Shown here one piece after another: positions 1-7,959 of a DNA stretch of 50,261 nucleotides. Under the pieces are notes generated by a model. The model made no database searches. It was given only the letters and a program-made list of their open reading frames with translations, and was not told where the DNA came from. Made by a program: the position numbers and the translations under genes. Position 1 is the stretch's first letter. Each line of letters starts with the position of its first letter. The stretch lies in assembly GCA_029009055.1 (NCBI GenBank), contig JAQXJR010000006.1, positions 1 to 50,261 on the forward strand. The letters are read 5' to 3'. This DNA is from Eubacteriales bacterium (GTDB taxonomy: Bacteria; Bacillota; Clostridia; Peptostreptococcales; Anaerovoracaceae).

Positions 1-2
1 AG

Positions 3-104
3 TTTTCGTTTGTATCAAAGCACATTTCTATAGTGGTTCGCATGCTAGCCACGATTCTGCTGATGATTGTCATACTTCAGCGGTGGCTGTTTAGAAATAA
101 ATAG
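3..104 (+). CDS. C-terminal end of a possible membrane protein (5' truncated by window)
   Basis: This frame is open from the window edge to a TAG stop at 102-104 and gives about 33 residues. They form a hydrophobic stretch (VVRMLATILLMIVILQRW) followed by a basic tail (LFRNK), as expected for the last membrane helix of a transporter or other integral membrane protein. A weak hairpin with a T-run follows at 147-167. The fragment is too short to assign a family, and a chance open frame cannot be excluded. Confidence 0.4.
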   Translation, partial: FSFVSKHISIVVRMLATILLMIVILQRWLFRNK

Positions 105-146
105 CTCGAAGGCTAATATTTTTCATACTCTTAAAATTTAAGGAGC

Positions 147-167
147 ATTTTCGCCGAAAATTTTTTT
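147..167 (+). terminator. Weak candidate terminator after the partial gene
   Basis: An AT-rich five-pair stem (ATTTT/AAAAT, loop CGCCG) is followed directly by seven T residues. The T-run and position downstream of the partial gene fit a Rho-independent terminator, but the stem is weak. From here to 813 no gene is supported; the open frames at 131-331 (minus) and 363-644 (plus) lack ribosome-binding sites and protein character. Confidence 0.3.
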
Positions 168-300
168 AATGTCCCCTTAGATCGTATACGATCAGTAGGA
201 TGTTGGTTGAGAATTGGTGTGGTCGGGGATGTATAAAGACTTGGGATTATCGATTCAGTTCCGGCAGCAGGGAATGCCCCATAGGTGACGGAACAACTGC

Positions 301-360
301 GGAGCGCTTTATTGTGCTTGAGTACAAACATTATGTGACTTATCCCTTTTTAAGCGCTCC
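301..360. repeat. Perfect 9-bp inverted repeat enclosing 42 bp
   Basis: GGAGCGCTT at 301-309 is the exact reverse complement of AAGCGCTCC at 352-360. It lies just left of the partial element copy at 441-527. The word GGAGCGCTT also occurs at the cytX 3' end near 817-825. Its role is unknown; it could be a structured RNA or the edge of a mobile sequence. Confidence 0.45.
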
Positions 361-440
361 GAATGAAGTGTGAAAGCAGCCCCGGACCAGGGATTTTGGA
401 AATAAATCTGGTGATTTTCGAGATTTTATCCCAAACTGGA

Positions 441-527
441 AATCCAGAGCCGATCGACGCGAAAAAGATCCCAAACCTAGAAGTATATGACTTGAGATTT
501 ATTCAATCTTTCATCCCCCAGAAATCC
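441..527 (-). repeat. Partial inverted copy of the 13947-14532 element
   Basis: Read on the minus strand this stretch starts with GGATTTCTGGGGG (527-515), the same 13 bases that bound the element at 13947-14532. About 38 bases on is a 36-bp block (476-441) matching 13969-14004 at 33 of 36 positions. The 22-bp block 515-536 is identical to 14520-14541. Only one end of the element is present, with an extra stretch of about 29 nt between the terminal repeat and the conserved block, so this looks like a decayed solo end. The word TTTGGGAT recurs here too. Confidence 0.55.
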
Positions 528-661
528 GTGAAGAACCAAAAAAGGGGACGGCTTCCACCATCCCCTAGAAATACGTGTTTATCCATAATTTTCTGCGCGC
601 GCGGCATGAACCCAAAACGCCCAAAGCGACTCCAAGCCGTCTAGTACCAGTGTAAATGCCA

Positions 662-727
662 CCGCAAATACCGTGATTCCTGCCGCAGCAAAATTCCGCG
701 ATCCCAACCGCCGCAAATGCCGTGATT
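662..727. repeat. Degenerate short tandem repeat
   Basis: CCGCAAATACCGTGATT at 662-678 recurs with one change at 711-727, and a third degenerate version (CCGCAGCAAAATTCCGCGAT, from about 683) lies between them, giving a period near 24-25 bp. It sits in the gene-free stretch downstream of cytX. Its function is unknown. Confidence 0.5.
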
Positions 728-813
728 TCAGCAATCGCAAGCTCATAGATAAATGCTGCAGGGACGCCTCTCGGATGGATCCGCGGCAGGGGCGCCTCCC
801 GGAGGGAAAAGCG

Positions 814-1989
814 TCAGGAGCGCTTTGCTGAGAAAATCTTCCGGGCAGCGAGTGTTATCAGCATGGTTATAGCCATGTCCGGCAGGGTGTTCCCGACCGG
901 AATGTCCACCTTCATCAGCAGGCGGTAAAGGACGAAGCCGATCAGCCAGACGATCAGTCCGACCCAGTCCGCCGACTTATCCTCGGCGCTGTAATGGACT
1001 ATGAAATAATCCGTGATCATGACAGCAGTCATCGGCGCGAAGACCGAACCGATCAGGTAGAGGAAGCCCGTTATGTCGTCCATTGGGAATAGTATAGAGG
1101 CCGCGATGCCGATAGCCCCGGCAGCCACAGCCACCCACTTCCCGCTGATCTTAGAGCTCAGGGACTCGGATGATATACCGGCCGACCAAGCGTCCAGGAA
1201 GGCCGTCGTCACCGTCGAAAGGACGATAATTATGAGGCCGACTACGCCTAGACCTGCTTTTACCATTATAGAAGCGATGTCGTCTGTTCCGGCGTAAATA
1301 GCTGCTCCCATTCCAATCACGAACATCCAGGTGCTGATCACGCTGTAGACTATCGTGCTCACCCATGTCGCCTGGACCGGCTTCTCAGCCTCGCGCGTGT
1401 AATCGCTTATGACAGGAAGCCAGGAAAGAGGCATGGATACAGCGAGTTCCACAGCGGCGCCGAACGACATGGAATCAGCCGAGCCAACTGCCGAGCCGGA
1501 ATTACCGAAGAATATCACTTTGCAAAGCACCAGGGTCAGGACGAATAATGCCGCCATAGCCACTGTGTTTATCTTCCCCAGGTTAGTGATGCCGACCAGG
1601 GTCCAGACGATAATGAGACCACCTATCACGGCGCACCAGATCCAGCGGCCGGCAGCCAGAGCGCCTTCAGCGGAATTCGCCCCGTCGTAGATCATGATGG
1701 CTGTCCAAGCCACGAGCTGGATTATGTTAAGCACAGCGAATATCTGGCCGCCGTGCTCGCCGAACGAGAGCTTCACCGTCTCCATGGAACTTTTCCGCGT
1801 CAAGCCGCCAATCAGGCCGGCCAGCAGGAACATGCAGCCCCCAATCAGGTGCCCCAGCAGGATGGCCAGGATCCCGTTCTTAAAGCCGAGCGGCGCGAAG
1901 TAAGTTCCCGTCAGCATCTCAGCTATGGAAACGCCGGCGCCGAACCAGATGAGGCCGTTTTCGAATACAGAAGTCCTCTTATTTTCCAT
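814..1989 (-). CDS. cytX: CytX-like hydroxymethylpyrimidine permease (NCS1 family)
   Basis: Predicted inner-membrane transporter of the nucleobase-cation-symport-1 family that would import the thiamine precursor hydroxymethylpyrimidine (HMP). The 391-residue protein is hydrophobic throughout, with about 10-12 membrane segments, and begins ENGLIWFGAGVSIAEMLTG, the family's usual N-terminal motif around the first helix. It is the last gene of the TPP-riboswitch operon, 11 nt after thiD, whose product phosphorylates HMP. That context favours HMP over cytosine as the substrate. No clear terminator follows. Family is confident; substrate is inferred from position. Confidence 0.85.
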   Translation of the reverse strand: MENKRTSVFENGLIWFGAGVSIAEMLTGTYFAPLGFKNGILAILLGHLIGGCMFLLAGLIGGLTRKSSMETVKLSFGEHGGQIFAVLNIIQLVAWTAIMIYDGANSAEGALAAGRWIWCAVIGGLIIVWTLVGITNLGKINTVAMAALFVLTLVLCKVIFFGNSGSAVGSADSMSFGAAVELAVSMPLSWLPVISDYTREAEKPVQATWVSTIVYSVISTWMFVIGMGAAIYAGTDDIASIMVKAGLGVVGLIIIVLSTVTTAFLDAWSAGISSESLSSKISGKWVAVAAGAIGIAASILFPMDDITGFLYLIGSVFAPMTAVMITDYFIVHYSAEDKSADWVGLIVWLIGFVLYRLLMKVDIPVGNTLPDMAITMLITLAARKIFSAKRS

Positions 1990-2000
1990 GCGCGGCCCCC

Positions 2001-2900
2001 TTACTCAGCGTCAGATCCGGATGCAACATCAGATCCGGATGCAAAGCCAGCACCGCTTTCCGCGTCCGCGCCAGCATTCGCTCCGCCCTCAGCCTCTTCC
2101 GGCATCTCAGCGAATTTCCCCGTAAGGTCGAAAGCGTGGTTCATAGGCCCGCTCCCGTGACCCAGGTCCAGCATAGCCGAAAGAGCCCCGGATATATACT
2201 CCTTAGCCCGGCCGACAGACGTCTCCAAATCATAACCCTTTGCTAGATTAGAAGCGATGGCGGACGAAAGGGTGCAGCCCGTGCCATGCGTGTTAGGATT
2301 ATCTATCCTCTTTCCCAGGAACCACTTCGGGCCCGCCTCACTGTAAAGCAGGTCGTTAGCGTCGTTCAGGGAATGGCCGCCCTTAGCCAGGACCGCGCAG
2401 CCGAGCTCCTCGTAAATAGCCTTCGCCGCGGCTTCCATGTCCTCAGCCGAGCTCACCTTATGGCCGAAAAGCACTTCCGTCTCCGGCACGTTCGGCGTTA
2501 TCACGGTAGCGAGCGGCAGGAGCTCCGTCCGAAGCGCCTCCACAGCGTCGTCCTGAATGAGTTTAGCCCCGCTGGTCGCGACCACCACAGGGTCCACGAC
2601 TATGTTCTCAGCCCCGTACTCCTTAAGCTTCTCAGCTATGACGTGGATGAGCTCAGCGGACGATACCATGCCGACCTTAACAGCGTCCGGCCTTATGTCC
2701 GTGAACACCTCGTCTATCTGTTCAGCCAGGAACTTAGGTGTAGAATCCAGAATGTCGATGACGCCGGTCGTGTTCTGAGCCGTGAGAGCGGTGACAGCGG
2801 ACATGGCGAACACCCCGTTCATAGTCATCGTCTTCAGATCAGCCTGTATCCCGGCGCCTCCGCTCGAATCGCTCCCCGCGATCGTTAAAGCAGTTTTCAT
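2001..2900 (-). CDS. thiD: Hydroxymethylpyrimidine/phosphomethylpyrimidine kinase ThiD
   Basis: Cytosolic ribokinase-fold enzyme that phosphorylates HMP and HMP-phosphate to HMP-PP, the pyrimidine half of thiamine. The N-terminus MKTALTIAGSDSSGGAGIQA and the anion-hole motif GTGC (residues 206-209) are diagnostic. The body ends near residue 261, the usual ThiD length. A further 38 residues form a low-complexity Ala/Gly/Ser/Asp/Glu tail that includes a tandem ASGSDV/ASGSDA hexapeptide, encoded by a 16-bp direct repeat (2011-2026 and 2029-2044, period 18). A GAGG ribosome-binding site precedes the ATG. It lies between the HAD phosphatase and cytX in the thiamine operon. Confidence 0.96.
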   Translation of the reverse strand: MKTALTIAGSDSSGGAGIQADLKTMTMNGVFAMSAVTALTAQNTTGVIDILDSTPKFLAEQIDEVFTDIRPDAVKVGMVSSAELIHVIAEKLKEYGAENIVVDPVVVATSGAKLIQDDAVEALRTELLPLATVITPNVPETEVLFGHKVSSAEDMEAAAKAIYEELGCAVLAKGGHSLNDANDLLYSEAGPKWFLGKRIDNPNTHGTGCTLSSAIASNLAKGYDLETSVGRAKEYISGALSAMLDLGHGSGPMNHAFDLTGKFAEMPEEAEGGANAGADAESGAGFASGSDVASGSDAE

Positions 2901-2976
2901 GTTTACCTCCTCACATGAATTTTCTATAGCGGCGTAAGGTGGTGCCCCCGATCAGCCGCTTTTATCATTAGTTTAT

Positions 2977-3657
2977 TTATGCGAACCAGACCCTCTTAGC
3001 CTCGGTGAAATCATCGAAGAAGAAGTCTGCCTCATCCTTAATATTAGCAAAGTCCTCCCGGCTTGCCTGGTCTCTGACGGCGCAGCTTATGAAGCCGCCT
3101 TCCCGGGCAGCGTGGACTGCCTGGTATATGTCCTCAAACACCGCTGTTTCAGCCGGATCCGCGCCCAGCCTGCGGGCGCATTCTATGTAGATATCCGGGT
3201 CCCTCTTAGTAGTCCCAAGCTCTTCGCATGTCACGAGATCTTGAAAATATCCGGCTACGCCCAGCCTTTCTAAAGCCGCGGTCTCCAGGCTCGATTCCCC
3301 GATAGTCGCCAGGTTCATAGGGATCCCGACCTCGTCTAAGGCTTCCAGGAACTCGGCAGCTCCTTCTTTAAGCTGGACTTCGTTCCTATAGAAGTTTTCT
3401 GTTATATCAGAAAGCCCTCGCCTGATCTCATCCTCGGATTGGCTGAGCCCGTAAGCCTTCTTCATATATGCCACGCTCTCCGCTATGGTCATAGGAAAAA
3501 GCTTGGCTCCCAGGCCTTTTTCCGGCTCCGCCCCTACAGACCGCAGATAACGGGCGCCCAGGTCGTCCCATATAGGCATGGAGTCTATCAAAGTCCCATC
3601 TATATCGAATACGCAAGCCCGGACCAATCGCCCACCAGGCAATATCAAACCGCTCAT
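2977..3657 (-). CDS. HAD-superfamily phosphatase in the thiamine operon
   Basis: A 226-residue haloacid-dehalogenase-type hydrolase of the beta-phosphoglucomutase-like subgroup. All four motifs are visible: D18-I-D20-G-T (nucleophile and acid/base), Thr118 (LATIG), Lys151 (TTKRDP) and E175-D176 (VFEDI). An alpha-helical cap sits between motifs I and II. Its ATG overlaps the thiE stop (ATGA at 3657-3654), so the two are translationally coupled. The position between thiE and thiD suggests it dephosphorylates a thiamine intermediate such as thiamine monophosphate or a pyrimidine phosphate; that substrate is inference. Generic sugar-phosphatase activity remains possible. Confidence 0.85.
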   Translation of the reverse strand: MSGLILPGGRLVRACVFDIDGTLIDSMPIWDDLGARYLRSVGAEPEKGLGAKLFPMTIAESVAYMKKAYGLSQSEDEIRRGLSDITENFYRNEVQLKEGAAEFLEALDEVGIPMNLATIGESSLETAALERLGVAGYFQDLVTCEELGTTKRDPDIYIECARRLGADPAETAVFEDIYQAVHAAREGGFISCAVRDQASREDFANIKDEADFFFDDFTEAKRVWFA

Positions 3658-4346
3658 TTCTGCTCCTGAGCCGCGAGCATGGCCTCGGTCGCCTCGAGAA
3701 GATCCCGGGTACCCCTTCCTACGTCGCCGGTACCGAATATGGCGCTTATGGCTGAGATCCCGACTATGCCTGTCCCTGCCAGCTCGCCTACGTTATCCTT
3801 CGTAATGCCTCCGATGGCTATGACCGGGATGGATACAGCGTCACAGATGGCCTTAAGCATTTCGTGCGAAACGTCGTCAGCGTCTGACTTAGATCCTGTG
3901 TGGAAAACAGCTCCCACGCCCAAGTAGTCAGCCCCGCGCCTTTCAGCCAGCAAGGCCTCTTCCACAGTCTGAGCAGACACGCCCAGTATCTTATCCGGCC
4001 CGATCTTCTCTCTCACGGCCCCGGCTTCCATGTCCTTCTGCCCTACGTGCACGCCGTCAGCCCCGCACTCGACCGCCAGCTCCACATCGTCGTCCACTAC
4101 GAACGGCACGCCGCGGCCTCTGCAAAGCTCTCTGAGCTCCTTAGCTTCCGCCAGATATTCGTCATGCGGAAGGACCATATCCTCTTTCTCCCTAACCTGA
4201 ACGAATGTGACTCCGTTATCTATAGCCGTCTCCACGTCATCCACGAGGCGGCGGCCGTTAAGCCAGTGCCTGTCCGTCACGGCATAGAGCAGGAGCGTCT
4301 TCGGGTCGAAGCCCTCGAATCTCGGTTCTTTCTTCTCGCTATCCAT
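3654..4346 (-). CDS. thiE: Thiamine-phosphate synthase ThiE
   Basis: TIM-barrel enzyme joining HMP-PP and hydroxyethylthiazole phosphate to make thiamine monophosphate. Family motifs run in order: LYAVTDRHWL, VQVREKE (substrate binding), FVVDDDVELAVECGADGVHV, ILGVSAQTVEEA, DYLGVGAVFHTGSK and PVIAIGGIT (phosphate-binding end of the barrel). At 230 residues it is about normal length. It starts one base from the thiM stop and overlaps the HAD gene by 4 nt, so the block is tightly coupled. The usual asparagine of VNDDV-type ThiE is a second aspartate here (VDDDV), a mild variation. Confidence 0.96.
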   Translation of the reverse strand: MDSEKKEPRFEGFDPKTLLLYAVTDRHWLNGRRLVDDVETAIDNGVTFVQVREKEDMVLPHDEYLAEAKELRELCRGRGVPFVVDDDVELAVECGADGVHVGQKDMEAGAVREKIGPDKILGVSAQTVEEALLAERRGADYLGVGAVFHTGSKSDADDVSHEMLKAICDAVSIPVIAIGGITKDNVGELAGTGIVGISAISAIFGTGDVGRGTRDLLEATEAMLAAQEQK

Positions 4347-4347
4347 A

Positions 4348-5169
4348 CTACCTTACCTCGAATTTAGCGCCTTCTTTAAGAGTTTCCGGCGTCATGTTGT
4401 ATAAAGCGTCTATGATGCGGTTTCTATATGTAGAGTTTCCATCGCCCTCCTGCATGTGGGACCAGCCGATCTCTCCTGCCAGGCCCATAGCGCATACAGC
4501 GGCGGCGGCAGCCTCCAGCCTATTATCCGGATTTGCTACGAGATAAGCGGTCATAACGCCTGAAAGCTGGCATCCTGTACCGGTTATGGAGCTCATCTCC
4601 TTACGGCCGTTTCTGATGACATAGCACTTCTCACTGTCAGCTACCAGGTCTATGGCGCCTGTTATGGCGATGATGCAGCCGGCTGTCTTAGCGTAACTCT
4701 TCGCGAACTCTACCATCTGGTCCAGGTTTTCGTCGGTAACAGCGTCGGCCTCGTTAGCGTCCACGCCCTGAGTCGTCGTGCTTCCGGTAGCTAAGGCCTT
4801 AAGCTCTGACACGTTTCCGCGGACGGCCGTGAGCTCGAGCTCGTCCATGAGAGAAGCCGCTGTTTCTGTCCTCAGCCTGGAAGCGCCTGCTCCTACAGGG
4901 TCGAGAAGGACCACATGGCCCAGCTCATTCGCGCGTCTTCCGGCGCGGCGCATGCCCTCTATAGAGTTCTTATTCAAAGTCCCGATGTTAATGTTCAGCC
5001 CGCCGCATATGGATGTGATGTCCTCTACGTCCTCCGGCTCGTCTGACATGATCGGGCTGGCTCCGATGGCCAGGATGGCGTTAGCGACGTCATTTACAGT
5101 CACGTAGTTCGTGATATTGTGGACCAGCGGTGTATTGGCCCTGACATTTCTCAGTCGATCTTCAAGCAT
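4348..5169 (-). CDS. thiM: Hydroxyethylthiazole kinase ThiM
   Basis: Salvage kinase that phosphorylates 4-methyl-5-hydroxyethylthiazole for ThiE. The 273-residue protein shows the family signatures PLVHNITNYVTVNDVANAIL near the N-terminus, SPIMSDEPEDVEDI, LDPVGAGASRLRT, and the catalytic anion hole GTGCQLSG in the C-terminal third. It is the first gene of the operon, directly behind the TPP riboswitch. With thiD, thiE and cytX it gives salvage of both precursor halves. No thiC, thiG or other de novo gene is in the window. Confidence 0.97.
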   Translation of the reverse strand: MLEDRLRNVRANTPLVHNITNYVTVNDVANAILAIGASPIMSDEPEDVEDITSICGGLNINIGTLNKNSIEGMRRAGRRANELGHVVLLDPVGAGASRLRTETAASLMDELELTAVRGNVSELKALATGSTTTQGVDANEADAVTDENLDQMVEFAKSYAKTAGCIIAITGAIDLVADSEKCYVIRNGRKEMSSITGTGCQLSGVMTAYLVANPDNRLEAAAAAVCAMGLAGEIGWSHMQEGDGNSTYRNRIIDALYNMTPETLKEGAKFEVR

Positions 5170-5302
5170 TTTATTACCCCCTTATAATTTTCCGCTTAGA
5201 TAATGGCGATCCGCGAGTTTCCCGAGCAAATCCTTCCCGCGTGGCTTCCTCGCGTCAGCCCCGCCGCGGAAGTCGCCTCCGGCCCGGACGGCCCAGCCGC
5301 AT

Positions 5303-5332
5303 AAAAAAACGGGCGCCCAACCGGGGCGTCCG
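5303..5332 (-). terminator. Riboswitch-controlled terminator of the thiamine operon
   Basis: Read on the minus strand, ACGGACGCCC pairs with GGGCGCCCGT across a CGGTT loop (one A-C mismatch) and is followed by seven T residues. It lies between the TPP aptamer and thiM, so it is the likely expression platform: TPP binding would favour this terminator. The remaining leader to thiM (5170-5302) shows no gene. Confidence 0.85.
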
Positions 5333-5371
5333 TCAATCATCTGTTCCAAATCTGTACCAGAAAACTCGCTA

Positions 5372-5456
5372 TTCCCTACGTTGGCATTATCCAAATCAGG
5401 TTCCGGGTCGAAGCGCTGCAGCTTCCTCTCAGCTCGCTCTGGCGGGCTCCCCGTAG
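5372..5456 (-). ncRNA. TPP riboswitch (THI element)
   Basis: The minus strand contains the conserved aptamer parts in order: ACGGGGAGCCCG (P1/P2 side), GCTGAGAGG (the pyrimidine-sensing CUGAGA turn), CGACCCGGAACCTGAT, then TTGGATAATGCCAACG and GTAGGGAA closing P1. These are the hallmark sequences of the THI-box aptamer that binds thiamine pyrophosphate. It sits 17 nt downstream of a promoter and upstream of an intrinsic terminator and thiM, giving TPP-dependent repression of the whole operon. Confidence 0.97.
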
Positions 5457-5472
5457 TCATATTACATTTCTT

Positions 5473-5501
5473 ATTTTAATAATGAGGTCCGGCAGTGTCA
5501 A
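5473..5501 (-). promoter_or_regulatory. Promoter of the thiamine operon
   Basis: On the minus strand TTGACA (5501-5496) is separated by exactly 17 nt from TAAAAT (5478-5473), placing the start of transcription just upstream of the TPP aptamer. It is a near-consensus housekeeping promoter. Confidence 0.8.
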
Positions 5502-6214
5502 GAAGGCACCGATCCATCTTAACTTCGTTCCCCTGAGGGTCATTTACAGAATAATCATAGAATCCCATACCATTCTCCTTATTCGTTTATTGGTCATTCA
5601 ATCAACCGACTCACCCGGCACAATTAATTTATACACTTTATTTTATATTTTGTCACATATAATTTTACTATATTTACATAATCTAGCCTTAGTACTTAAA
5701 TCCAGTCGCCCTCTCCTCCTCATACAGCAAAGTCAACTCGCTCAGCTTCCTTCTAGGCCGCGTCGCGCCATCCCGGCGAGCCCTAGGCCAGACGGCAATA
5801 GTAATGTTTCTATTTACAAATAATCTGATAATTCACCGAATCGCAAAAACCTTGTGATTAATGATATTGTCGGAAACGGTTGACTATAATATAATGAAAT
5901 CATCGATAGCATGGATACATAGACATTTTTACAGGCACTTAGATCGAGGCCCTTATAAATGTCAACCCGACCGCATATGCCGCACGGACTCAAACCATGC
6001 TTAAATGGTAAAATATCAAAAAAATGTTGGTTTTTTAGAAATTTTAATAAATTGGCTGAAAACAGCGAAAAGCCTTAAAATTCAGCATTTTAGCTATAAT
6101 TTCTCTTATTAGGATGATAATTTCTAATATGGAATTTTTATACCAAAAGTCTATAATGTTATTTAGATTACGTCATCTTAAAGCGTAGATCGCGGAAAGT
6201 TAACTGGTGAAGAG
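5502..6214. other. Gene-poor intergenic region with a plus-strand promoter candidate
   Basis: About 710 nt without a complete gene. A GC-rich island at about 5700-5810 stands in AT-rich DNA; on the minus strand it reads as about 37 codons ending KLSELTLLYEEERATGFKY-stop at 5692, with no start codon, and may be a gene remnant. On the plus strand TTGTCG (5867-5872), 17 nt, TATAAT (5890-5895) is a candidate promoter for the folate genes, though it would leave a leader of about 310 nt. The open frame at 5482-5823 has no ribosome-binding site and no protein character. Confidence 0.5.
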
Positions 6215-6865
6215 ATGGTAATTGTTAGCCGTGAGAAGACTAAACTCGTAGATTCTAAGATTTCTGATTATCTGGATGGACTAAGATCCGGTGAGGGGAC
6301 CCCTGGAGGGGGAGCTGTAAACGCCCTGGCGGGCGCTCAGGCTGCGGCTTTGCTCATGAAAGTCTGCGCCGTTACAGCTGAAAACGAGGATTTTTCAGAA
6401 TTCGCGAGCCTTAATAAGACGGTTGTGAATTCTCTCGAGCCTATATTTAAGGATTTTCAGGCTGAGATAGACAGGGACACCGAGGCGTATAATGTCTTCA
6501 CGAGCGCTAAGGACATGCCTTCCGAGACGCCGGTCGAGAAGAGCGCCAGGAACGAGGCCATGGCCAGAGCCGCTGTGGAAGCTACAGACTCGCCTGTCCA
6601 CATAATGGACCTGGCTCTTAAGACCCTCATAGTAGCGGCTACAGTTAAGAAGAAATTCGATCCTGAACTGGCAGGGGACTATGGAGCCGCTGCCCTGAAC
6701 CTTAGATCGGCTGTTTACGGAGCCTGGATGGATGTCAGAGCTAACATAGACGCTCTCCATGACGCTGAGCTCAGAAATCACTACGAGAGCCACGGGTTCG
6801 AGGTAGTCCGTAAGGCGGCGAAGCTATCCGAGGAACTTTTTATTTCAGCGAATAAGATGATATGA
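6215..6865 (+). CDS. fchA: Formimidoyltetrahydrofolate cyclodeaminase (FTCD C-domain family)
   Basis: A 216-residue all-helical protein of the cyclodeaminase/cyclohydrolase family, which converts 5-formimino-THF to 5,10-methenyl-THF and ammonia. The N-terminal region carries the family motif GTPGGGAVNALAGAQAAALL, a folate-binding loop. The next gene is glutamate formimidoyltransferase, the preceding step, so the two act together in breakdown of formiminoglutamate (from histidine) or of formiminoglycine-type compounds. The ribosome-binding site is weak (GAAGAG). It could act mainly as a methenyl-THF cyclohydrolase, as some bacterial members do. Confidence 0.88.
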   Translation: MVIVSREKTKLVDSKISDYLDGLRSGEGTPGGGAVNALAGAQAAALLMKVCAVTAENEDFSEFASLNKTVVNSLEPIFKDFQAEIDRDTEAYNVFTSAKDMPSETPVEKSARNEAMARAAVEATDSPVHIMDLALKTLIVAATVKKKFDPELAGDYGAAALNLRSAVYGAWMDVRANIDALHDAELRNHYESHGFEVVRKAAKLSEELFISANKMI

Positions 6866-6963
6866 TCCATTTGCTCATTTAAAAACAGATAATATGATCT
6901 TGAAGACGGGTCGCGCGATTAATGCCTCATGATTTCATGTGAGGCGCGCGGAAGGGGTTGTTT

Positions 6964-7869
6964 ATGGCACAGATAATCGAAAGCATCCCTAACATAAGCG
7001 AGGGGAGAAGGCAGGACGTGATAGGCGCCTGCGCCGACGCCGTCAGGGGCGTTCCGGGCTGCACGGTCCTGGATGTCCAGTCTGACGCCAGCCATAACAG
7101 GTCTGTTATCACGTACATAGGCGACGCTAAAGCCGTAGAGGACGCTACCATAGCTCTGGCGGCTAAGGCTGCCGAGCTCATAGATCTGAATCACCATACC
7201 GGTGAACATCCCAGAGTAGGAGCTACGGACGTCATACCATTCGTTCCCATAAGAGACTGCAGTATGGAAGACTGCGTCGAGCTCTCTAAGAGGGTCGGCA
7301 GGAGGATGGCTGACGAACTCCATATTCCTGTTTTCCTCTACGAGGAATCCGCTTCCAGGCCTGAACGCCGTAATCTGGCTGATGTCAGGAAGGGCGGCTT
7401 CGAAGGCATGGCAGAGAAAGTCATGAAGGATGAATGGGAGCCGGACTTCGGAGGAAGGACGGTGCACAGAACTGCGGGAGTTTCAGTAGTCGGCGCCAGG
7501 AAACCTCTAGTCGCTTTCAATTGGGATCTCGACACCGACGATGTTAGGATCGCGAAGAACATAGCTCATGTCATAAGAGAGAAGGACGGCGGGCTTAAGG
7601 ACGTTAAGGCCCTGGGCCTCCTGATAGAAGATAAGGAGACGGGCAGGAAGTTCGCTCAGGTCTCATGCAACATGTGCGACTGTAACGTTACTCCTCTTTA
7701 CAGAGTAACAGAGATGATTAAATCAGAGGCTGCCAGATACGGGGTCCGCGTAACGAACACGGAGCTCGTAGGCTTGACGCCGGCGAAATTCCTAATAAAC
7801 GCCGCGGAATACTATCTGCAGCTTAAGGACTTCGACGATAGTCAGGTACTGGAAAGCCATCTGCTTTGA
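6964..7869 (+). CDS. ftcD: Glutamate formimidoyltransferase
   Basis: Transfers the formimino group from formiminoglutamate to tetrahydrofolate. The protein shows IIESIPNISEGRR at the N-terminus, the SDASHNRSVIT segment with catalytic-region His, HTGEHPRVGATDVIPF, and the C-terminal domain ending VGLTPAKFLINAAEYYLQL. The ATG at 6964 is chosen over the upstream TTG at 6958 because GGAAGGGG ends about 7 nt before it. In animals this domain is fused to the cyclodeaminase; here the two are separate neighbouring genes, 98 nt apart. It gives 301 residues, normal for the bacterial enzyme. Confidence 0.95.
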   Translation: MAQIIESIPNISEGRRQDVIGACADAVRGVPGCTVLDVQSDASHNRSVITYIGDAKAVEDATIALAAKAAELIDLNHHTGEHPRVGATDVIPFVPIRDCSMEDCVELSKRVGRRMADELHIPVFLYEESASRPERRNLADVRKGGFEGMAEKVMKDEWEPDFGGRTVHRTAGVSVVGARKPLVAFNWDLDTDDVRIAKNIAHVIREKDGGLKDVKALGLLIEDKETGRKFAQVSCNMCDCNVTPLYRVTEMIKSEAARYGVRVTNTELVGLTPAKFLINAAEYYLQLKDFDDSQVLESHLL

Positions 7870-7959
7870 AATAACTTATAACCGCTGTATTAAGGGGCCC
7901 TGAGGGGCCGGGCGCAGTTTAGTATTTGCTGGGCCTTAAAGATAGGAAGAAGAATATTT

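Noticed and set aside
541-569. Hairpin AGGGGACGG/CCATCCCCT as a terminator or REP remnant
   Set aside because: No T-run follows, one mismatch in the stem, and no second copy was found in the window.
363-644. Plus-strand open frame of 93 codons
   Set aside because: No ribosome-binding site, no protein character, and it runs through repeat blocks that are inverted relative to the second copy, so the frame is not conserved.
5182-5460. Minus-strand open frame of 92 codons before thiM
   Set aside because: It lies entirely over the TPP riboswitch and its terminator; it is a chance frame in RNA structure.
5482-5823. Plus-strand open frame of 113 codons upstream of the folate genes
   Set aside because: Low-quality composition, overlaps the thiamine promoter on the other strand and has no ribosome-binding site.
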